From Galeruca laticollis (taxonomy: Eukaryota; Arthropoda; Insecta; Coleoptera; Chrysomelidae), in the NCBI GenBank assembly GCA_963921935.1, contig OY998180.1:124001-188000 (forward strand): DNA of 64,000 nt, read 5' to 3'. The notes under the pieces were generated by a model that saw nothing but the letters and a program-made list of their open reading frames with translations, ran no database searches and was not told the origin of the DNA. Position numbers and translations under genes: made by a program. Below, piece after piece: positions 1-14,524 of this stretch (positions are counted from its first letter, which is position 1; each line of letters begins with the position of its first letter).

Positions 1-3000
1 AATTCTATATCGATCCTAATATATTTTCTATAAGTTTGATGATGAAACGACATTTCTTAGAGTTAAAATATAAAATGCGAGTAAGTGGGGTGAATCTCAC
101 CATCTTAGAAAAATGTTAAAGGAACGTGACCACCACACAACAATTCTATATCGATTCAAATATATTTTCTATATATTTTAATGATGAAACGACTTTTCCC
201 AGACAGTTAAAAAAATAAAATGTGAGAAGCTAATGAAAAATAGTTGGTGTGGTGAATTTCACCCTCTTAGAAAATACTTAAGGGAATGTGACTACTCCAC
301 AACGATTCTATATTGATTCTTACGATGATGAAAAAACTTTTCATACGACAGTTGAAAAAATAAGATGTTAAGATATTAACGGAAACGAGTAGGTGGGGTG
401 AATTTTACCATTTTAGAAAAATATTAAAGGAACGGGACCACCACACAACAATTCTATATCAATTCTAATGTATTTTCTATAAGTTTGATGATGAAACAAC
501 TTTCCCTAGACATTTACAAACATAAAATGTGAGATAGTAATGAAAAAGAATGCGCGGAGGGAAATTCACCCTCTTAGAAAATTCTTAAGGGAATGTTACT
601 ACTCCACAACGACTCTATATCGATTCTTATGAATTTTCCCCAAATATGATGATGAAACAACTTTACCTAGACAGTTGAAAAAATAAAATGTTAAGATATC
701 AACGAAAACGAGTAGGTGGGGTGAATTTTACCATTTTAGAAAAATGTTAAAGGAACGGGACCACCACACAACAATTCTATATCAATTCTAATGTATTTTC
801 TATAAGTTTGATGATGAAACAACTTTCCCTAGACATTTACAAACATAAAATGTGAGATAGTAATGAAAAAGAATGCGCGGAGGGAAATTCACCCTCTTAG
901 AAAATTCTTAAGGGACTGTTACTACTCCACAACGACTCTATATCGATTCTTATGAATTTTCCCCAAATATGATGATGAAACAACTTTACCTAGACAGTTG
1001 AAAAAATAAAATGTTAAGATATTAACGAAAACGAGTAGGTGGGGTGAATTTTACCATTTTAGAAAAATGTTAAAGGAACGGGACCTCCACACAACAATTC
1101 TATATCAATTCTAATGTATTTTCTATAAGTTTGATGATGAAACAACTTTCCCTAGATATTTACAAACATAAAATGTGAGATAGTAATGAAAAAGAATGCG
1201 CGGAGGGAAATTCACCCTCTTAGAAAATTCTTAAGGGAATGTTACTACTCCACAACGACTCTATATCGATTCTTATGAATTTTCCCCAAATATGATGATG
1301 AAACAACTTTACCTAGACAGTTGAAAAAATAAAATGTTAAGATATTAACGAAAACGAGTAGGTGGGGTGAATTTCACTCTCTTAGAAAAATGTTGAAGAA
1401 CGGGACCACAACTCAACAATTCTATATCGATCCTAATATGTTTTCTATAAGTTTGATGATGAAACGACATTTCTTAGAGTTAAAATATAAAATGCGAGTA
1501 AGTGGGGTGAATCTCGCCCTCTTACAAAAATGTTAAAGGAACGTGACCACCACACAACAATTCTATATCGATTCAAATATATTTTCTATATATTTTAATG
1601 ATGAAACGACTTTTCCCAGACAGTTAAAAAAATAAAATGTGAGAAGCTAATGAAAAATAGTTGGTGTGGTGAATTTCACCCTCTTAGAAAATACTTAAGG
1701 GAATGTGACTACTCCACAACGATTCTATATTGATTCTTACGATGATGAAAAAACTTTTCATACGACAGTTGAAAAAATAAGATGTTAAGATATTAACGAA
1801 AACGAGTAGGTGGGGTGAATTTTACCATTTTAGAAAAATGTTAAAGGAACGGGACCACCACACAACAATTCTATATCAATTCTAATGTATTTTCTATAAG
1901 TTTGATGATGAAACAACTTTCCCTAGACATTTACAAACGTAAAATGTGAGATAGTAATGAAAAAGAATGCGCGGAGGGAAATTCACCCTCTTAGAAAATT
2001 CTTAAGGGAATGTTACTACTCCACAACGACTCTATATCGATTCTTATGAATTTTCCCCAAATATGATGATGAAACAACTTTTCCTAGACAGTTGAAAAAA
2101 TAAAATGTTAAGATATTAACGAAAACGAGTAGGTGGGGTGGATCTCACCCTCTTAGAAAAATGTTAAAGGAACATGACCACCACACAACAATTCTATATC
2201 GATTCAAATATATTTTCTATATATTTTAATGGTGAAACGACTATTCCCAGGCAGTTAAAAAAATAAAATGTGAGAAGCTAATGAAAAATAGTTGGTGTGG
2301 TGAATTTCACCCTCTTAGAAAATTCTTAAGGGAATGTTACTACTCCACAACGATTCTATATAGATTCTTCTGAATTTTCCCCAAATATGATGATGAAAAA
2401 ACTTTTCATGCGACAGTTGAAAAAATAAGATGTTAAGATATTAACGAAAACGAGTAGGTGGGGTGAATTTTACCATTTTAGAAAAATGTTAAAGGAACGG
2501 GACCACCACACAACAATTCTATATCAATTCTAATGTATTTTCTATAAGTTTGATGATGAAACAACTTTCCCTAGACATTTACAAATATAAAATGTGAGAT
2601 AGTAATGAAAAAGAATGCGCGGAGGGAAATGGGAATGTTACTACTCCACAACGACTCTATATCGATTCTTATGAATTTTCCTCAAATATGATGATGAAAC
2701 AACTTTACCTAGACAGTTGAAAAAATAAAATGTTAAGATATTAACGAAAACGAGTAGGTGGGATGAATTTTACCATTTTAGAAAAATGTTAAAGGAACGG
2801 GACCACCACACAACAATTCTATATCGATCCTAATATATTTTCTATAAGTTTGATGATGAAACAACTTTCCCTAGACATTTACAAAAATAAAATGTAAGAT
2901 AGTAATGAAAAAGAATGCGCGGGGGGGAATTTACCCTCTTAGAAAAATCTTAAGGGAATATGACTACCTCACAACTATTCTATATCGATTCTTATAAATT

Positions 3001-3750
3001 TTCCATAAATATGACGATGAAAAAACTTCCCTGACAGTTAAAAAAATAAAATGTGAGAAGCTAATGAAAAATAGTTGGTGTGGTGAATTTCACCCTCTTA
3101 GAAAATTCTTAAGGGAATGTTACTACTCCACAACGATTCTATATAGATTCTTCTGAATTTTCCCCAAATATGATGATGAAACAACTTTTCCTAGACAGTT
3201 GAAAAAATAAAATGTTAAGATATTCACCCTCTTAGAAAAGTGGTAAATGAACGGGACCACCACACAACAATTCTATATCGATCCTAATATATTTTCTATA
3301 AGTGTGATGATGAAACAACTTTCCCTAGACATTTACAAAAATAAAATGTAAGATAGTAATGAAAAAGAATGCGCCGGGGGAATTTACCCTCTTAGAAAAA
3401 TCTTAAGGGAATGTGACTACTTCACAACTATTCTATATCGATTCTTATAAATTTTCCATAAATATGACGAAGAAAAAACTTTTCCCTGACAGTTAAAAAA
3501 ATAAAATGTGAGAATCTAATGAAAAATAGTTGATGTGGTGAATTTCTTCCTCTTAGAAAATTCTTAAGGGAATGTTACTACTCCACAACGACTCTATATC
3601 GATTCTTATGAATTTTCCCCAAATATGATGATGAAACAACTTTACCTAGACAGTTGAAAAAATAAAATGTTAAGATATTAACGAAAACGAGTAGGTGGGG
3701 TGAATTTCACTCTCTTAGAAAAATGTTGAAGAACGGGACCACCACACAAC
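1..3750 (+). repeat. Array A higher-order repeat A1
   Basis: Position 1 corresponds to 3,751. About 1-2,080 matches 3,751-5,830 at an offset of 3,750 with very few differences, for example a single G/A near 1,803/5,553. About 2,620-3,750 matches 6,369-7,498 at an offset of 3,748. The middle (about 2,080-2,610) carries different monomer variants from A2. Contains one 23-bp deletion mark near 2,630. The unit may continue to the left of the window. Confidence 0.88.
487..809 (+). repeat. Representative 323-bp satellite dimer (types b + a)
   Basis: GATGATGAAA starts at 487, 648 and 810, giving a 161-bp monomer followed by a 162-bp monomer. Type b (487-647) carries ACATTTACAAACATAAAATG, AATGCGCGGAGGGAAATTCA and CTTAAGGGAATGTTACTACT. 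Type a (648-809) carries GTTAAGATATCAACGAAAAC, GTAGGTGGGGTGAATTTTAC and AAAGGAACGGGACCACCACA. The same two types alternate in arrays B and C, so the dimer is older than the split between arrays. Confidence 0.95.
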
Positions 3751-6700
3751 AATTCTATATCGATCCTAATATATTTTCTATAAGTTTGATGATGAAACGA
3801 CATTTCTTAGAGTTAAAATATAAAATGCGAGTAAGTGGGGTGAATCTCACCATCTTAGAAAAATGTTAAAGGAACGTGACCACCACACAACAATTCTATA
3901 TCGATTCAAATATATTTTCTATATATTTTAATGATGAAACGACTTTTCCCAGACAGTTAAAAAAATAAAATGTGAGAAGCTAATGAAAAATAGTTGGTGT
4001 GGTGAATTTCACCCTCTTAGAAAATACTTAAGGGAATGTGACTACTCCACAACGATTCTATATTGATTCTTACGATGATGAAAAAACTTTTCATACGACA
4101 GTTGAAAAAATAAGATGTTAAGATATTAACGGAAACGAGTAGGTGGGGTGAATTTTACCATTTTAGAAAAATATTAAAGGAACGGGACCACCACACAACA
4201 ATTCTATATCAATTCTAATGTATTTTCTATAAGTTTGATGATGAAACAACTTTCCCTAGACATTTACAAACATAAAATGTGAGATAGTAATGAAAAAGAA
4301 TGCGCGGAGGGAAATTCACCCTCTTAGAAAATTCTTAAGGGAATGTTACTACTCCACAACGACTCTATATCGATTCTTATGAATTTTCCCCAAATATGAT
4401 GATGAAACAACTTTACCTAGACAGTTGAAAAAATAAAATGTTAAGATATCAACGAAAACGAGTAGGTGGGGTGAATTTTACCATTTTAGAAAAATGTTAA
4501 AGGAACGGGACCACCACACAACAATTCTATATCAATTCTAATGTATTTTCTATAAGTTTGATGATGAAACAACTTTCCCTAGACATTTACAAACATAAAA
4601 TGTGAGATAGTAATGAAAAAGAATGCGCGGAGGGAAATTCACCCTCTTAGAAAATTCTTAAGGGACTGTTACTACTCCACAACGACTCTATATCGATTCT
4701 TATGAATTTTCCCCAAATATGATGATGAAACAACTTTACCTAGACAGTTGAAAAAATAAAATGTTAAGATATTAACGAAAACGAGTAGGTGGGGTGAATT
4801 TTACCATTTTAGAAAAATGTTAAAGGAACGGGACCTCCACACAACAATTCTATATCAATTCTAATGTATTTTCTATAAGTTTGATGATGAAACAACTTTC
4901 CCTAGATATTTACAAACATAAAATGTGAGATAGTAATGAAAAAGAATGCGCGGAGGGAAATTCACCCTCTTAGAAAATTCTTAAGGGAATGTTACTACTC
5001 CACAACGACTCTATATCGATTCTTATGAATTTTCCCCAAATATGATGATGAAACAACTTTACCTAGACAGTTGAAAAAATAAAATGTTAAGATATTAACG
5101 AAAACGAGTAGGTGGGGTGAATTTCACTCTCTTAGAAAAATGTTGAAGAACGGGACCACAACTCAACAATTCTATATCGATCCTAATATGTTTTCTATAA
5201 GTTTGATGATGAAACGACATTTCTTAGAGTTAAAATATAAAATGCGAGTAAGTGGGGTGAATCTCGCCCTCTTACAAAAATGTTAAAGGAACGTGACCAC
5301 CACACAACAATTCTATATCGATTCAAATATATTTTCTATATATTTTAATGATGAAACGACTTTTCCCAGACAGTTAAAAAAATAAAATGTGAGAAGCTAA
5401 TGAAAAATAGTTGGTGTGGTGAATTTCACCCTCTTAGAAAATACTTAAGGGAATGTGACTACTCCACAACGATTCTATATTGATTCTTACGATGATGAAA
5501 AAACTTTTCATACGACAGTTGAAAAAATAAGATGTTAAGATATTAACGAAAACAAGTAGGTGGGGTGAATTTTACCATTTTAGAAAAATGTTAAAGGAAC
5601 GGGACCACCACACAACAATTCTATATCAATTCTAATGTATTTTCTATAAGTTTGATGATGAAACAACTTTCCCTAGACATTTACAAACGTAAAATGTGAG
5701 ATAGTAATGAAAAAGAATGCGCGGAGGGAAATTCACCCTCTTAGAAAATTCTTAAGGGAATGTTACTACTCCACAACGACTCTATATCGATTCTTATGAA
5801 TTTTCCCCAAATATGATGATGAAACAACTTTACCTAGACAGTTGAAAAAATAAAATGTTAAGATATCAACGAAAACGAGTAGGTGGGGTGAATTTTACCA
5901 TTTTAGAAAAATGTTAAAGGAACGGGACCACCACACAACAATTCTATATCAATTCTAATGTATTTTCTATAAGTTTGATGATGAAACAACTTTCCCTAGA
6001 CATTTACAAACATAAAATGTGAGATAGTAATGAAAAAGAATGCGCGGAGGGAAATTCACCCTCTTAGAAAATTCTTAAGGGACTGTTACTACTCCACAAC
6101 GACTCTATATCGATTCTTATGAATTTTCCCCAAATATGATGATGAAACAACTTTACCTAGACAGTTGAAAAAATAAAATGTTAAGATATTAACGAAAACG
6201 AGTAGGTGGGGTGAATTTTACCATTTTAGAAAAATGTTAAAGGAACGGGACCTCCACACAACAATTCTATATCAATTCTAATGTATTTTCTATAAGTTTG
6301 ATGATGAAACAACTTTCCCTAGATATTTACAAACATAAAATGTGAGATAGTAATGAAAAAGAATGCGCGGAGGGAAATGGGAATGTTACTACTCCACAAC
6401 GACTCTATATCGATTCTTATGAATTTTCCTCAAATATGATGATGAAACAACTTTACCTAGACAGTTGAAAAAATAAAATGTTAAGATATTAACGAAAACG
6501 AGTAGGTGGGATGAATTTTACCATTTTAGAAAAATGTTAAAGGAACGGGACCACCACACAACAATTCTATATCGATCCTAATATATTTTCTATAAGTTTG
6601 ATGATGAAACAACTTTCCCTAGACATTTACAAAAATAAAATGTAAGATAGTAATGAAAAAGAATGCGCGGGGGGGAATTTACCCTCTTAGAAAAATCTTA

Positions 6701-7498
6701 AGGGAATATGACTACCTCACAACTATTCTATATCGATTCTTATAAATTTTCCATAAATATGACGATGAAAAAACTTCCCTGACAGTTAAAAAAATAAAAT
6801 GTGAGAAGCTAATGAAAAATAGTTGGTGTGGTGAATTTCACCCTCTTAGAAAATTCTTAAGGGAATGTTACTACTCCACAACGATTCTATATAGATTCTT
6901 CTGAATTTTCCCCAAATATGATGATGAAACAACTTTTCCTAGACAGTTGAAAAAATAAAATGTTAAGATATTCACCCTCTTAGAAAAGTGGTAAATGAAC
7001 GGGACCACCACACAACAATTCTATATCGATCCTAATATATTTTCTATAAGTGTGATGATGAAACAACTTTCCCTAGACATTTACAAAAATAAAATGTAAG
7101 ATAGTAATGAAAAAGAATGCGCCGGGGGAATTTACCCTCTTAGAAAAATCTTAAGGGAATGTGACTACTTCACAACTATTCTATATCGATTCTTATAAAT
7201 TTTCCATAAATATGACGAAGAAAAAACTTTTCCCTGACAGTTAAAAAAATAAAATGTGAGAATCTAATGAAAAATAGTTGATGTGGTGAATTTCTTCCTC
7301 TTAGAAAATTCTTAAGGGAATGTTACTACTCCACAACGACTCTATATCGATTCTTATGAATTTTCCCCAAATATGATGATGAAACAACTTTACCTAGACA
7401 GTTGAAAAAATAAAATGTTAAGATATTAACGAAAACGAGTAGGTGGGGTGAATTTCACTCTCTTAGAAAAATGTTGAAGAACGGGACCACCACACAAC
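3751..7498 (+). repeat. Array A higher-order repeat A2 (3,748 bp)
   Basis: Starts at the same monomer as A1 (AATTCTATATCGATCCTAAT). The head is shared with A1, A3, A4 and A5. The tail from about 6,369 is shared with A1, A3 and A4 and includes the monomers with GCGCGGGGGGGAATTTACCC and GATATTCACCCTCTTAGAAA. Length is taken from the start of A2 to the start of A3. Confidence 0.88.
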
Positions 7499-10400
7499 AA
7501 TTCTATATCGATCCTAATATATTTTCTATAAGTTTGATGATGAAACGACATTTCTTAGAGTTAAAATATAAAATGCGAGTAAGTGGGGTGAATCTCACCA
7601 TCTTAGAAAAATGTTAAAGGAACGTGACCACCACACAACAATTCTATATCGATTCAAATATATTTTCTATATATTTTAATGATGAAACGACTTTTCCCAG
7701 ACAGTTAAAAAAATAAAATGTGAGAAGCTAATGAAAAATAGTTGGTGTGGTGAATTTCACCCTCTTAGAAAATACTTAAGGGAATGTGACTACTCCACAA
7801 CGATTCTATATTGATTCTTACGATGATGAAAAAACTTTTCATACGACAGTTGAAAAAATAAGATGTTAAGATATTAACGGAAACGAGTAGGTGGGGTGAA
7901 TTTTACCATTTTAGAAAAATATTAAAGGAACGGGACCACCACACAACAATTCTATATCAATTCTAATGTATTTTCTATAAGTTTGATGATGAAACAACTT
8001 TCCCTAGACATTTACAAACATAAAATGTGAGATAGTAATGAAAAAGAATGCGCGGAGGGAAATTCACCCTCTTAGAAAATTCTTAAGGGAATGTTACTAC
8101 TCCACAACGACTCTATATCGATTCTTATGAATTTTCCCCAAATATGATGATGAAACAACTTTACCTAGACAGTTGAAAAAATAAAATGTTAAGATATCAA
8201 CGAAAACGAGTAGGTGGGGTGAATTTTACCATTTTAGAAAAATGTTAAAGGAACGGGACCACCACACAACAATTCTATATCAATTCTAATGTATTTTCTA
8301 TAAGTTTGATGATGAAACAACTTTCCCTAGACATTTACAAACATAAAATGTGAGATAGTAATGAAAAAGAATGCGCGGAGGGAAATTCACCCTCTTAGAA
8401 AATTCTTAAGGGACTGTTACTACTCCACAACGACTCTATATCGATTCTTATGAATTTTCCCCAAATATGATGATGAAACAACTTTACCTAGACAGTTGAA
8501 AAAATAAAATGTTAAGATATTAACGAAAACGAGTAGGTGGGGTGAATTTTACCATTTTAGAAAAATGTTAAAGGAACGGGACCTCCACACAACAATTCTA
8601 TATCAATTCTAATGTATTTTCTATAAGTTTGATGATGAAACAACTTTCCCTAGATATTTACAAACATAAAATGTGAGATAGTAATGAAAAAGAATGCGCG
8701 GAGGGAAATTCACCCTCTTAGAAAATTCTTAAGGGAATGTTACTACTCCACAACGACTCTATATCGATTCTTATGAATTTTCCCCAAATATGATGATGAA
8801 ACAACTTTACCTAGACAGATGAAAAAATAAAATGTTAAGATATTAACGAAAACGAGTAGGTGGGGTGAATTTCACTCTCTTAGAAAAATGTTGAAGAACG
8901 GGACCACAACTCAACAATTCTATATCGATCCTAATATGTTTTCTATAAGTTTGATGATGAAACGACATTTCTTAGAGTTAAAATATAAAATGCGAGTAAG
9001 TGGGGTGAATCTCGCCCTCTTACAAAAATGTTAAAGGAACGTGACCACCACACAACAATTCTATATCGATTCAAATATATTTTCTATATATTTTAATGAT
9101 GAAACGACTTTTCCCAGACAGTTAAAAAAATAAAATGTGAGAAGCTAATGAAAAATAGTTGGTGTGGTGAATTTCACCCTCTTAGAAAATACTTAAGGGA
9201 ATGTGAATACTCCACAACGATTCTATATTGATTCTTACGATGATGAAAAAACTTTTCATACGACAGAAGAAAAAATTAGATGTTAAGATATTAACGGAAA
9301 CGAGTAGGTGGGGTGAATTTCACTCTCTTAGAAAAATGTTGAAGAACGGGACCACCACACAACAATTCTATATCGATCCTAATATATTTTCTATAAGTTT
9401 GATGATGAAACGACATTTCTTAGAGTTAAAATATAAAATGCGAGTAAGTGGGGTGAATCTCACCCTCTTAGAAAAATGTTAAAGGAACGTGACCACCACA
9501 CAACAATTCTATATCAATTCAAATATATTTTCTATATATTTTAATGATGAAACGACTTTTCCCAGACAGTTAAAAAAATAAAATGTGAGAAGCTAATGAA
9601 AAATAGTTGGTGTGGTGAATTTCACCCTCTTAGAAAATACTTAAGGGAATGTGACTACTCCACAACGATTCTATATAGATTCTTATGAATTTTCCCCAAA
9701 TATGATGATGAAACAACTTTACCTAGACAGTTGAAAAAATAAAATGTTAAGATATTAACGAAAACGAGTAGGTGGGGTGAATTTTACCATTTTAGAAAAA
9801 TGTTAAAGGAATGGGACCACCACACAACAATTCTATATCAATTCTAATGTATTTTCTATAATTTTGATGATGAAACAACTTTCCCTAGACATTTACAAAC
9901 ATAAAATGTGAGATAGTAATGAAAAAGAATGCGCGGAGGGAAATTCACCCTCTTAGAAAATTCTTAAGGGAATGTTACTACTCCACAACGACTCTATATC
10001 GATTCTTATGGATTTTCCCCAAATATGATGATGAAACAACTTTACCTAGACAGTTGAAAAAATAAAATGTTAAGATATTAACGAAAACGAGTAGGTGGGG
10101 TGAATTTTACCATTTTAGAAAAATGTTAAAGGAACGGGACCACCACACAACAATTCTAATGTATTTTCTATAGGTTTGATGATGAAACAACTTTCCCTAG
10201 ACATTTACAAACATAAAATGTGAGATAGTAATGAAAAAGAATGCGCGGAGGGAAATTCACCCTCTTAGAAAATTCTTAAGGGATTGTTACTACTCCACAA
10301 CGACTCTATATCGATTCTTATGAATTTTCCCCAAATATGATGATGAAACAACTTTACCTAGACAGTTGAAAAAATAAAATGTTAAGATATTAACGAAAAC

Positions 10401-12668
10401 GAGTAGGTGGGGTGAATTTTACCATTTTAGAAAAATGTTAAAGGAACGGGACCCCCACACAACAATTCTATATCAATTCTAATGTATTTTCTGTAAGTTT
10501 GATGATGAAACAACTTTCCCTAGACATTTACAAACATAAAATGTGAGATAGTAATGAAAAAGAATGCGCGGAGGGAAATTCACCCTCTTAGAAAATTCTT
10601 AAGGGAATGTTACTACTCCACAACGACTCTATATCGTTTCTTATGAATTTTCCCCAAATATGATGATGAAACAACTTTACCTAGACAGTTGAAAAAATAA
10701 AATGTTAAGATATTAACGAAAACGAGTAGGTGGGGTGAATTTCACCATTTTAGAAAAATGTTAAAGGAACGGGACCACCACACAACAATTCTATATCAAT
10801 TCTAATGTATTTTCTATAAGTTTGATGATGAAACAACTTTCCCTAGACATTTACAAATATAAAATGTGAGATAGTAATGAAAAAGAATGCGCGGAGGGAA
10901 ATTCACCCTCTTAGAAAATTCTTAAGGGAATGTTACTACTCCACAACGACTCTATATCGATTCTTATGAATTTTCCTCAAATATGATGATGAAACAACTT
11001 TACCTAGACAGTTGAAAAAATAAAATGTTAAGATATTAACGAAAACGAGTAGGTGGGATGAATTTTACCATTTTAGAAAAATGTTAAAGGAACGGGACCA
11101 CCACACAACAATTCTATATCAATTCTAATGTATTTTCTATAAGTTTGATGATGAAACAACTTTCCCTAGACATTTACAAACATAAAATGTGAGATAGTAA
11201 TGAAAAAGAATGCGCGGAGGGAAATTCACACTCTTAGAAAATTCTTAAGGGAATGTTACTACTCCACAACGACTCTATATCGATTCTTATGAATTTTCCC
11301 CAAATATGATGATGAAACAACTTTACCTAGGCAGTTGAAAAAATAAAATGTTAAGATATTAACGAAAACGAGTAGGTGGGGTGAATTTTACCATTTTAGA
11401 AAAATGTTAAAGGAACGGGACCACCACACAACAATTCTATATCAATTCTAATGTATTTTCTATAAGTTTGATGATGAAACAACTTTCCCTAGACATTTAC
11501 AAATATAAAATGTGAGATAGTAATGAAAAAGAATGCGCGGAGGGAAATGGGAATGTTACTGCTCCACAACGACTCTATATCGATTCTTATGAATTTTCCT
11601 CAAATATGATGATGAAACAACTTTACCTAGACAGTTGAAAAAATAAAATGTTAAGATATTAACGAAAACGAGTAGGTGGGATGAATTTTACCATTTTAGA
11701 AAAATGTTAAAGGAACGGGACCACCACACAACAATTCTATATCGATCCTAATATATTTTCTATAAGTTTGATGATGAAACAACTTTCCCTAGACATTTAC
11801 AAAAATAAAATGTAAGATAGTAATGAAAAAGAATGCGCGGGGGGGAATTTACCCTCTTAGAAAAATCTTAAGGGAATATGACTACCTCACAACTATTCTA
11901 TATCGATTCTTATAAATTTTCCATAAATATGACGATGAAAAAACTTCCCTGACAGTTAAAAAAATAAAATGTGAGAAGCTAATGAAAAATAGTTGGTGTG
12001 GTGAATTTCACCCTCTTAGAAAATTCTTAAGGGAATGTTACTACTCCACAACGATTCTATATAGATTCTTCTGAATTTTCCCCAAATATGATGATGAAAC
12101 AACTTTTCCTAGACAGTTGAAAAAATAAAATGTTAAGATATTCACCCTCTTAGAAAAGTGGTAAATGAACGGGACCACCACACAACAATTCTATATCGAT
12201 CCTAATATATTTTCTATAAGTGTGATGATGAAACAACTTTCCCTAGACATTTACAAAAATAAAATGTAAGATAGTAATGAAAAAGAATGCGCCGGGGGAA
12301 TTTACCCTCTTAGAAAAATCTTAAGGGAATGTGACTACTTCACAACTATTCTATATCGATTCTTATAAATTTTCCATAAATATGACGAAGAAAAAACTTT
12401 TCCCTGACAGTTAAAAAAATAAAATGTGAGAATCTAATGAAAAATAGTTGATGTGGTGAATTTCTTCCTCTTAGAAAATTCTTAAGGGAATGTTACTACT
12501 CCACAACGACTCTATATCGATTCTTATGAATTTTCCCCAAATATGATGATGAAACAACTTTACCTAGACAGTTGAAAAAATAAAATGTTAAGATATTAAC
12601 GAAAACGAGTAGGTGGGGTGAATTTCACTCTCTTAGAAAAATGTTGAAGAACGGGACCACCACACAAC
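7499..12668 (+). repeat. Array A higher-order repeat A3 (5,170 bp)
   Basis: Head matches A2 at an offset of 3,748 as far as about 9,210. It then diverges at 9,264, where CGACAGAAGAAAAAATTAG replaces CGACAGTTGAAAAAATAAG. The tail matches A2 at an offset of 5,170 (6,369 to 11,539). A3 is therefore A2 with about 1.42 kb of extra monomers in the middle. The small ORF near 9,228-9,482 is created by satellite sequence and recurs unchanged at 15,492-15,746, so it is not taken as a gene. Confidence 0.87.
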
Positions 12669-14524
12669 AATTCTATATCGATCCTAATATATTTTCTATA
12701 AGTTTGATGATGAAACGACATTTCTTAGAGTTAAAATATAAAATGCGAGTAAGTGGGGTGAATCTCACCATCTTAGAAAAATGTTAAAGGAACGTGACCA
12801 CCACACAACAATTCTATATCGATTCAAATATATTTTCTATATATTTTAATGATGAAACGACTTTTCCCAGACAGTTAAAAAAATAAAATGTGAGAAGCTA
12901 ATGAAAAATAGTTGGTGTGGTGAATTTCACCCTCTTAGAAAATACTTAAGGGAATGTGACTACTCCACAACGATTCTATATTGATTCTTACGATGATGAA
13001 AAAACTTTTCATACGACAGTTGAAAAAATAAGATGTTAAGATATTAACGGAAACGAGTAGGTGGGGTGAATTTTACCATTTTAGAAAAATATTAAAGGAA
13101 CGGGACCACCACACAACAATTCTATATCAATTCTAATGTATTTTCTATAAGTTTGATGATGAAACAACTTTCCCTAGACATTTACAAACATAAAATGTGA
13201 GATAGTAATGAAAAAGAATGCGCGGAGGGAAATTCACCCTCTTAGAAAATTCTTAAGGGAATGTTACTACTCCACAACGACTCTATATCGATTCTTATGA
13301 ATTTTCCCCAAATATGATGATGAAACAACTTTACCTAGACAGTTGAAAAAATAAAATGTTAAGATATCAACGAAAACGAGTAGGTGGGGTGAATTTTACC
13401 ATTTTAGAAAAATGTTAAAGGAACGGGACCACCACACAACAATTCTATATCAATTCTAATGTATTTTCTATAAGTTTGATGATGAAACAACTTTCCCTAG
13501 ACATTTACAAACATAAAATGTGAGATAGTAATGAAAAAGAATGCGCGGAGGGAAATTCACCCTCTTAGAAAATTCTTAAGGGACTGTTACTACTCCACAA
13601 CGACTCTATATCGATTCTTATGAATTTTCCCCAAATATGATGATGAAACAACTTTACCTAGACAGTTGAAAAAATAAAATGTTAAGATATTAACGAAAAC
13701 GAGTAGGTGGGGTGAATTTTACCATTTTAGAAAAATGTTAAAGGAACGGGACCTCCACACAACAATTCTATATCAATTCTAATGTATTTTCTATAAGTTT
13801 GATGATGAAACAACTTTCCCTAGATATTTACAAACATAAAATGTGAGATAGTAATGAAAAAGAATGCGCGGAGGGAAATTCACCCTCTTAGAAAATTCTT
13901 AAGGGAATGTTACTACTCCACAACGACTCTATATCGATTCTTATGAATTTTCCCCAAATATGATGATGAAACAACTTTACCTAGACAGTTGAAAAAATAA
14001 AATGTTAAGATATTAACGAAAACGAGTAGGTGGGGTGAATTTCACTCTCTTAGAAAAATGTTGAAGAACGGGACCACAACTCAACAATTCTATATCGATC
14101 CTAATATGTTTTCTATAAGTTTGATGATGAAACGACATTTCTTAGAGTTAAAATATAAAATGCGAGTAAGTGGGGTGAATCTCGCCCTCTTACAAAAATG
14201 TTAAAGGAACGTGACCACCACACAACAATTCTATATCGATTCAAATATATTTTCTATATATTTTAATGATGAAACGACTTTTCCCAGACAGTTAAAAAAA
14301 TAAAATGTGAGAAGCTAATGAAAAATAGTTGGTGTGGTGAATTTCACCCTCTTAGAAAATACTTAAGGGAATGTGACTACTCCACAACGATTCTATATTG
14401 ATTCTTACGATGATGAAAAAACTTTTCATACGACAGTTGAAAAAATAAGATGTTAAGATATTAACGAAAACGAGTAGGTGGGGTGAATTTTACCATTTTA
14501 GAAAAATGTTAAAGGAACGGGACC
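8415..14524 (+). repeat. 6.1-kb segment, left copy of an exact-looking tandem duplication
   Basis: Every landmark compared in 8,415-14,524 recurs at +6,264, including rare variants: CAGATGAAAA at 8,818, CTTATGGATTTTCC near 10,006, TCTATAGGTTTGATG near 10,167 and GGGACCCCCACACAAC near 10,449. The match starts after a C/A difference at 8,414/14,678 and ends before a T/A difference at 14,525/20,789. I saw no mismatch at the landmarks checked but did not compare every base. Confidence 0.85.

Noticed and set aside
9228..9482. 84-codon plus-strand ORF, repeated at 15,492-15,746
   Set aside because: It lies wholly in satellite, the second copy is just the 6,264-bp repeat, and neighbouring equivalent monomers are closed by stops. 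The 323-bp dimer cannot keep a frame.
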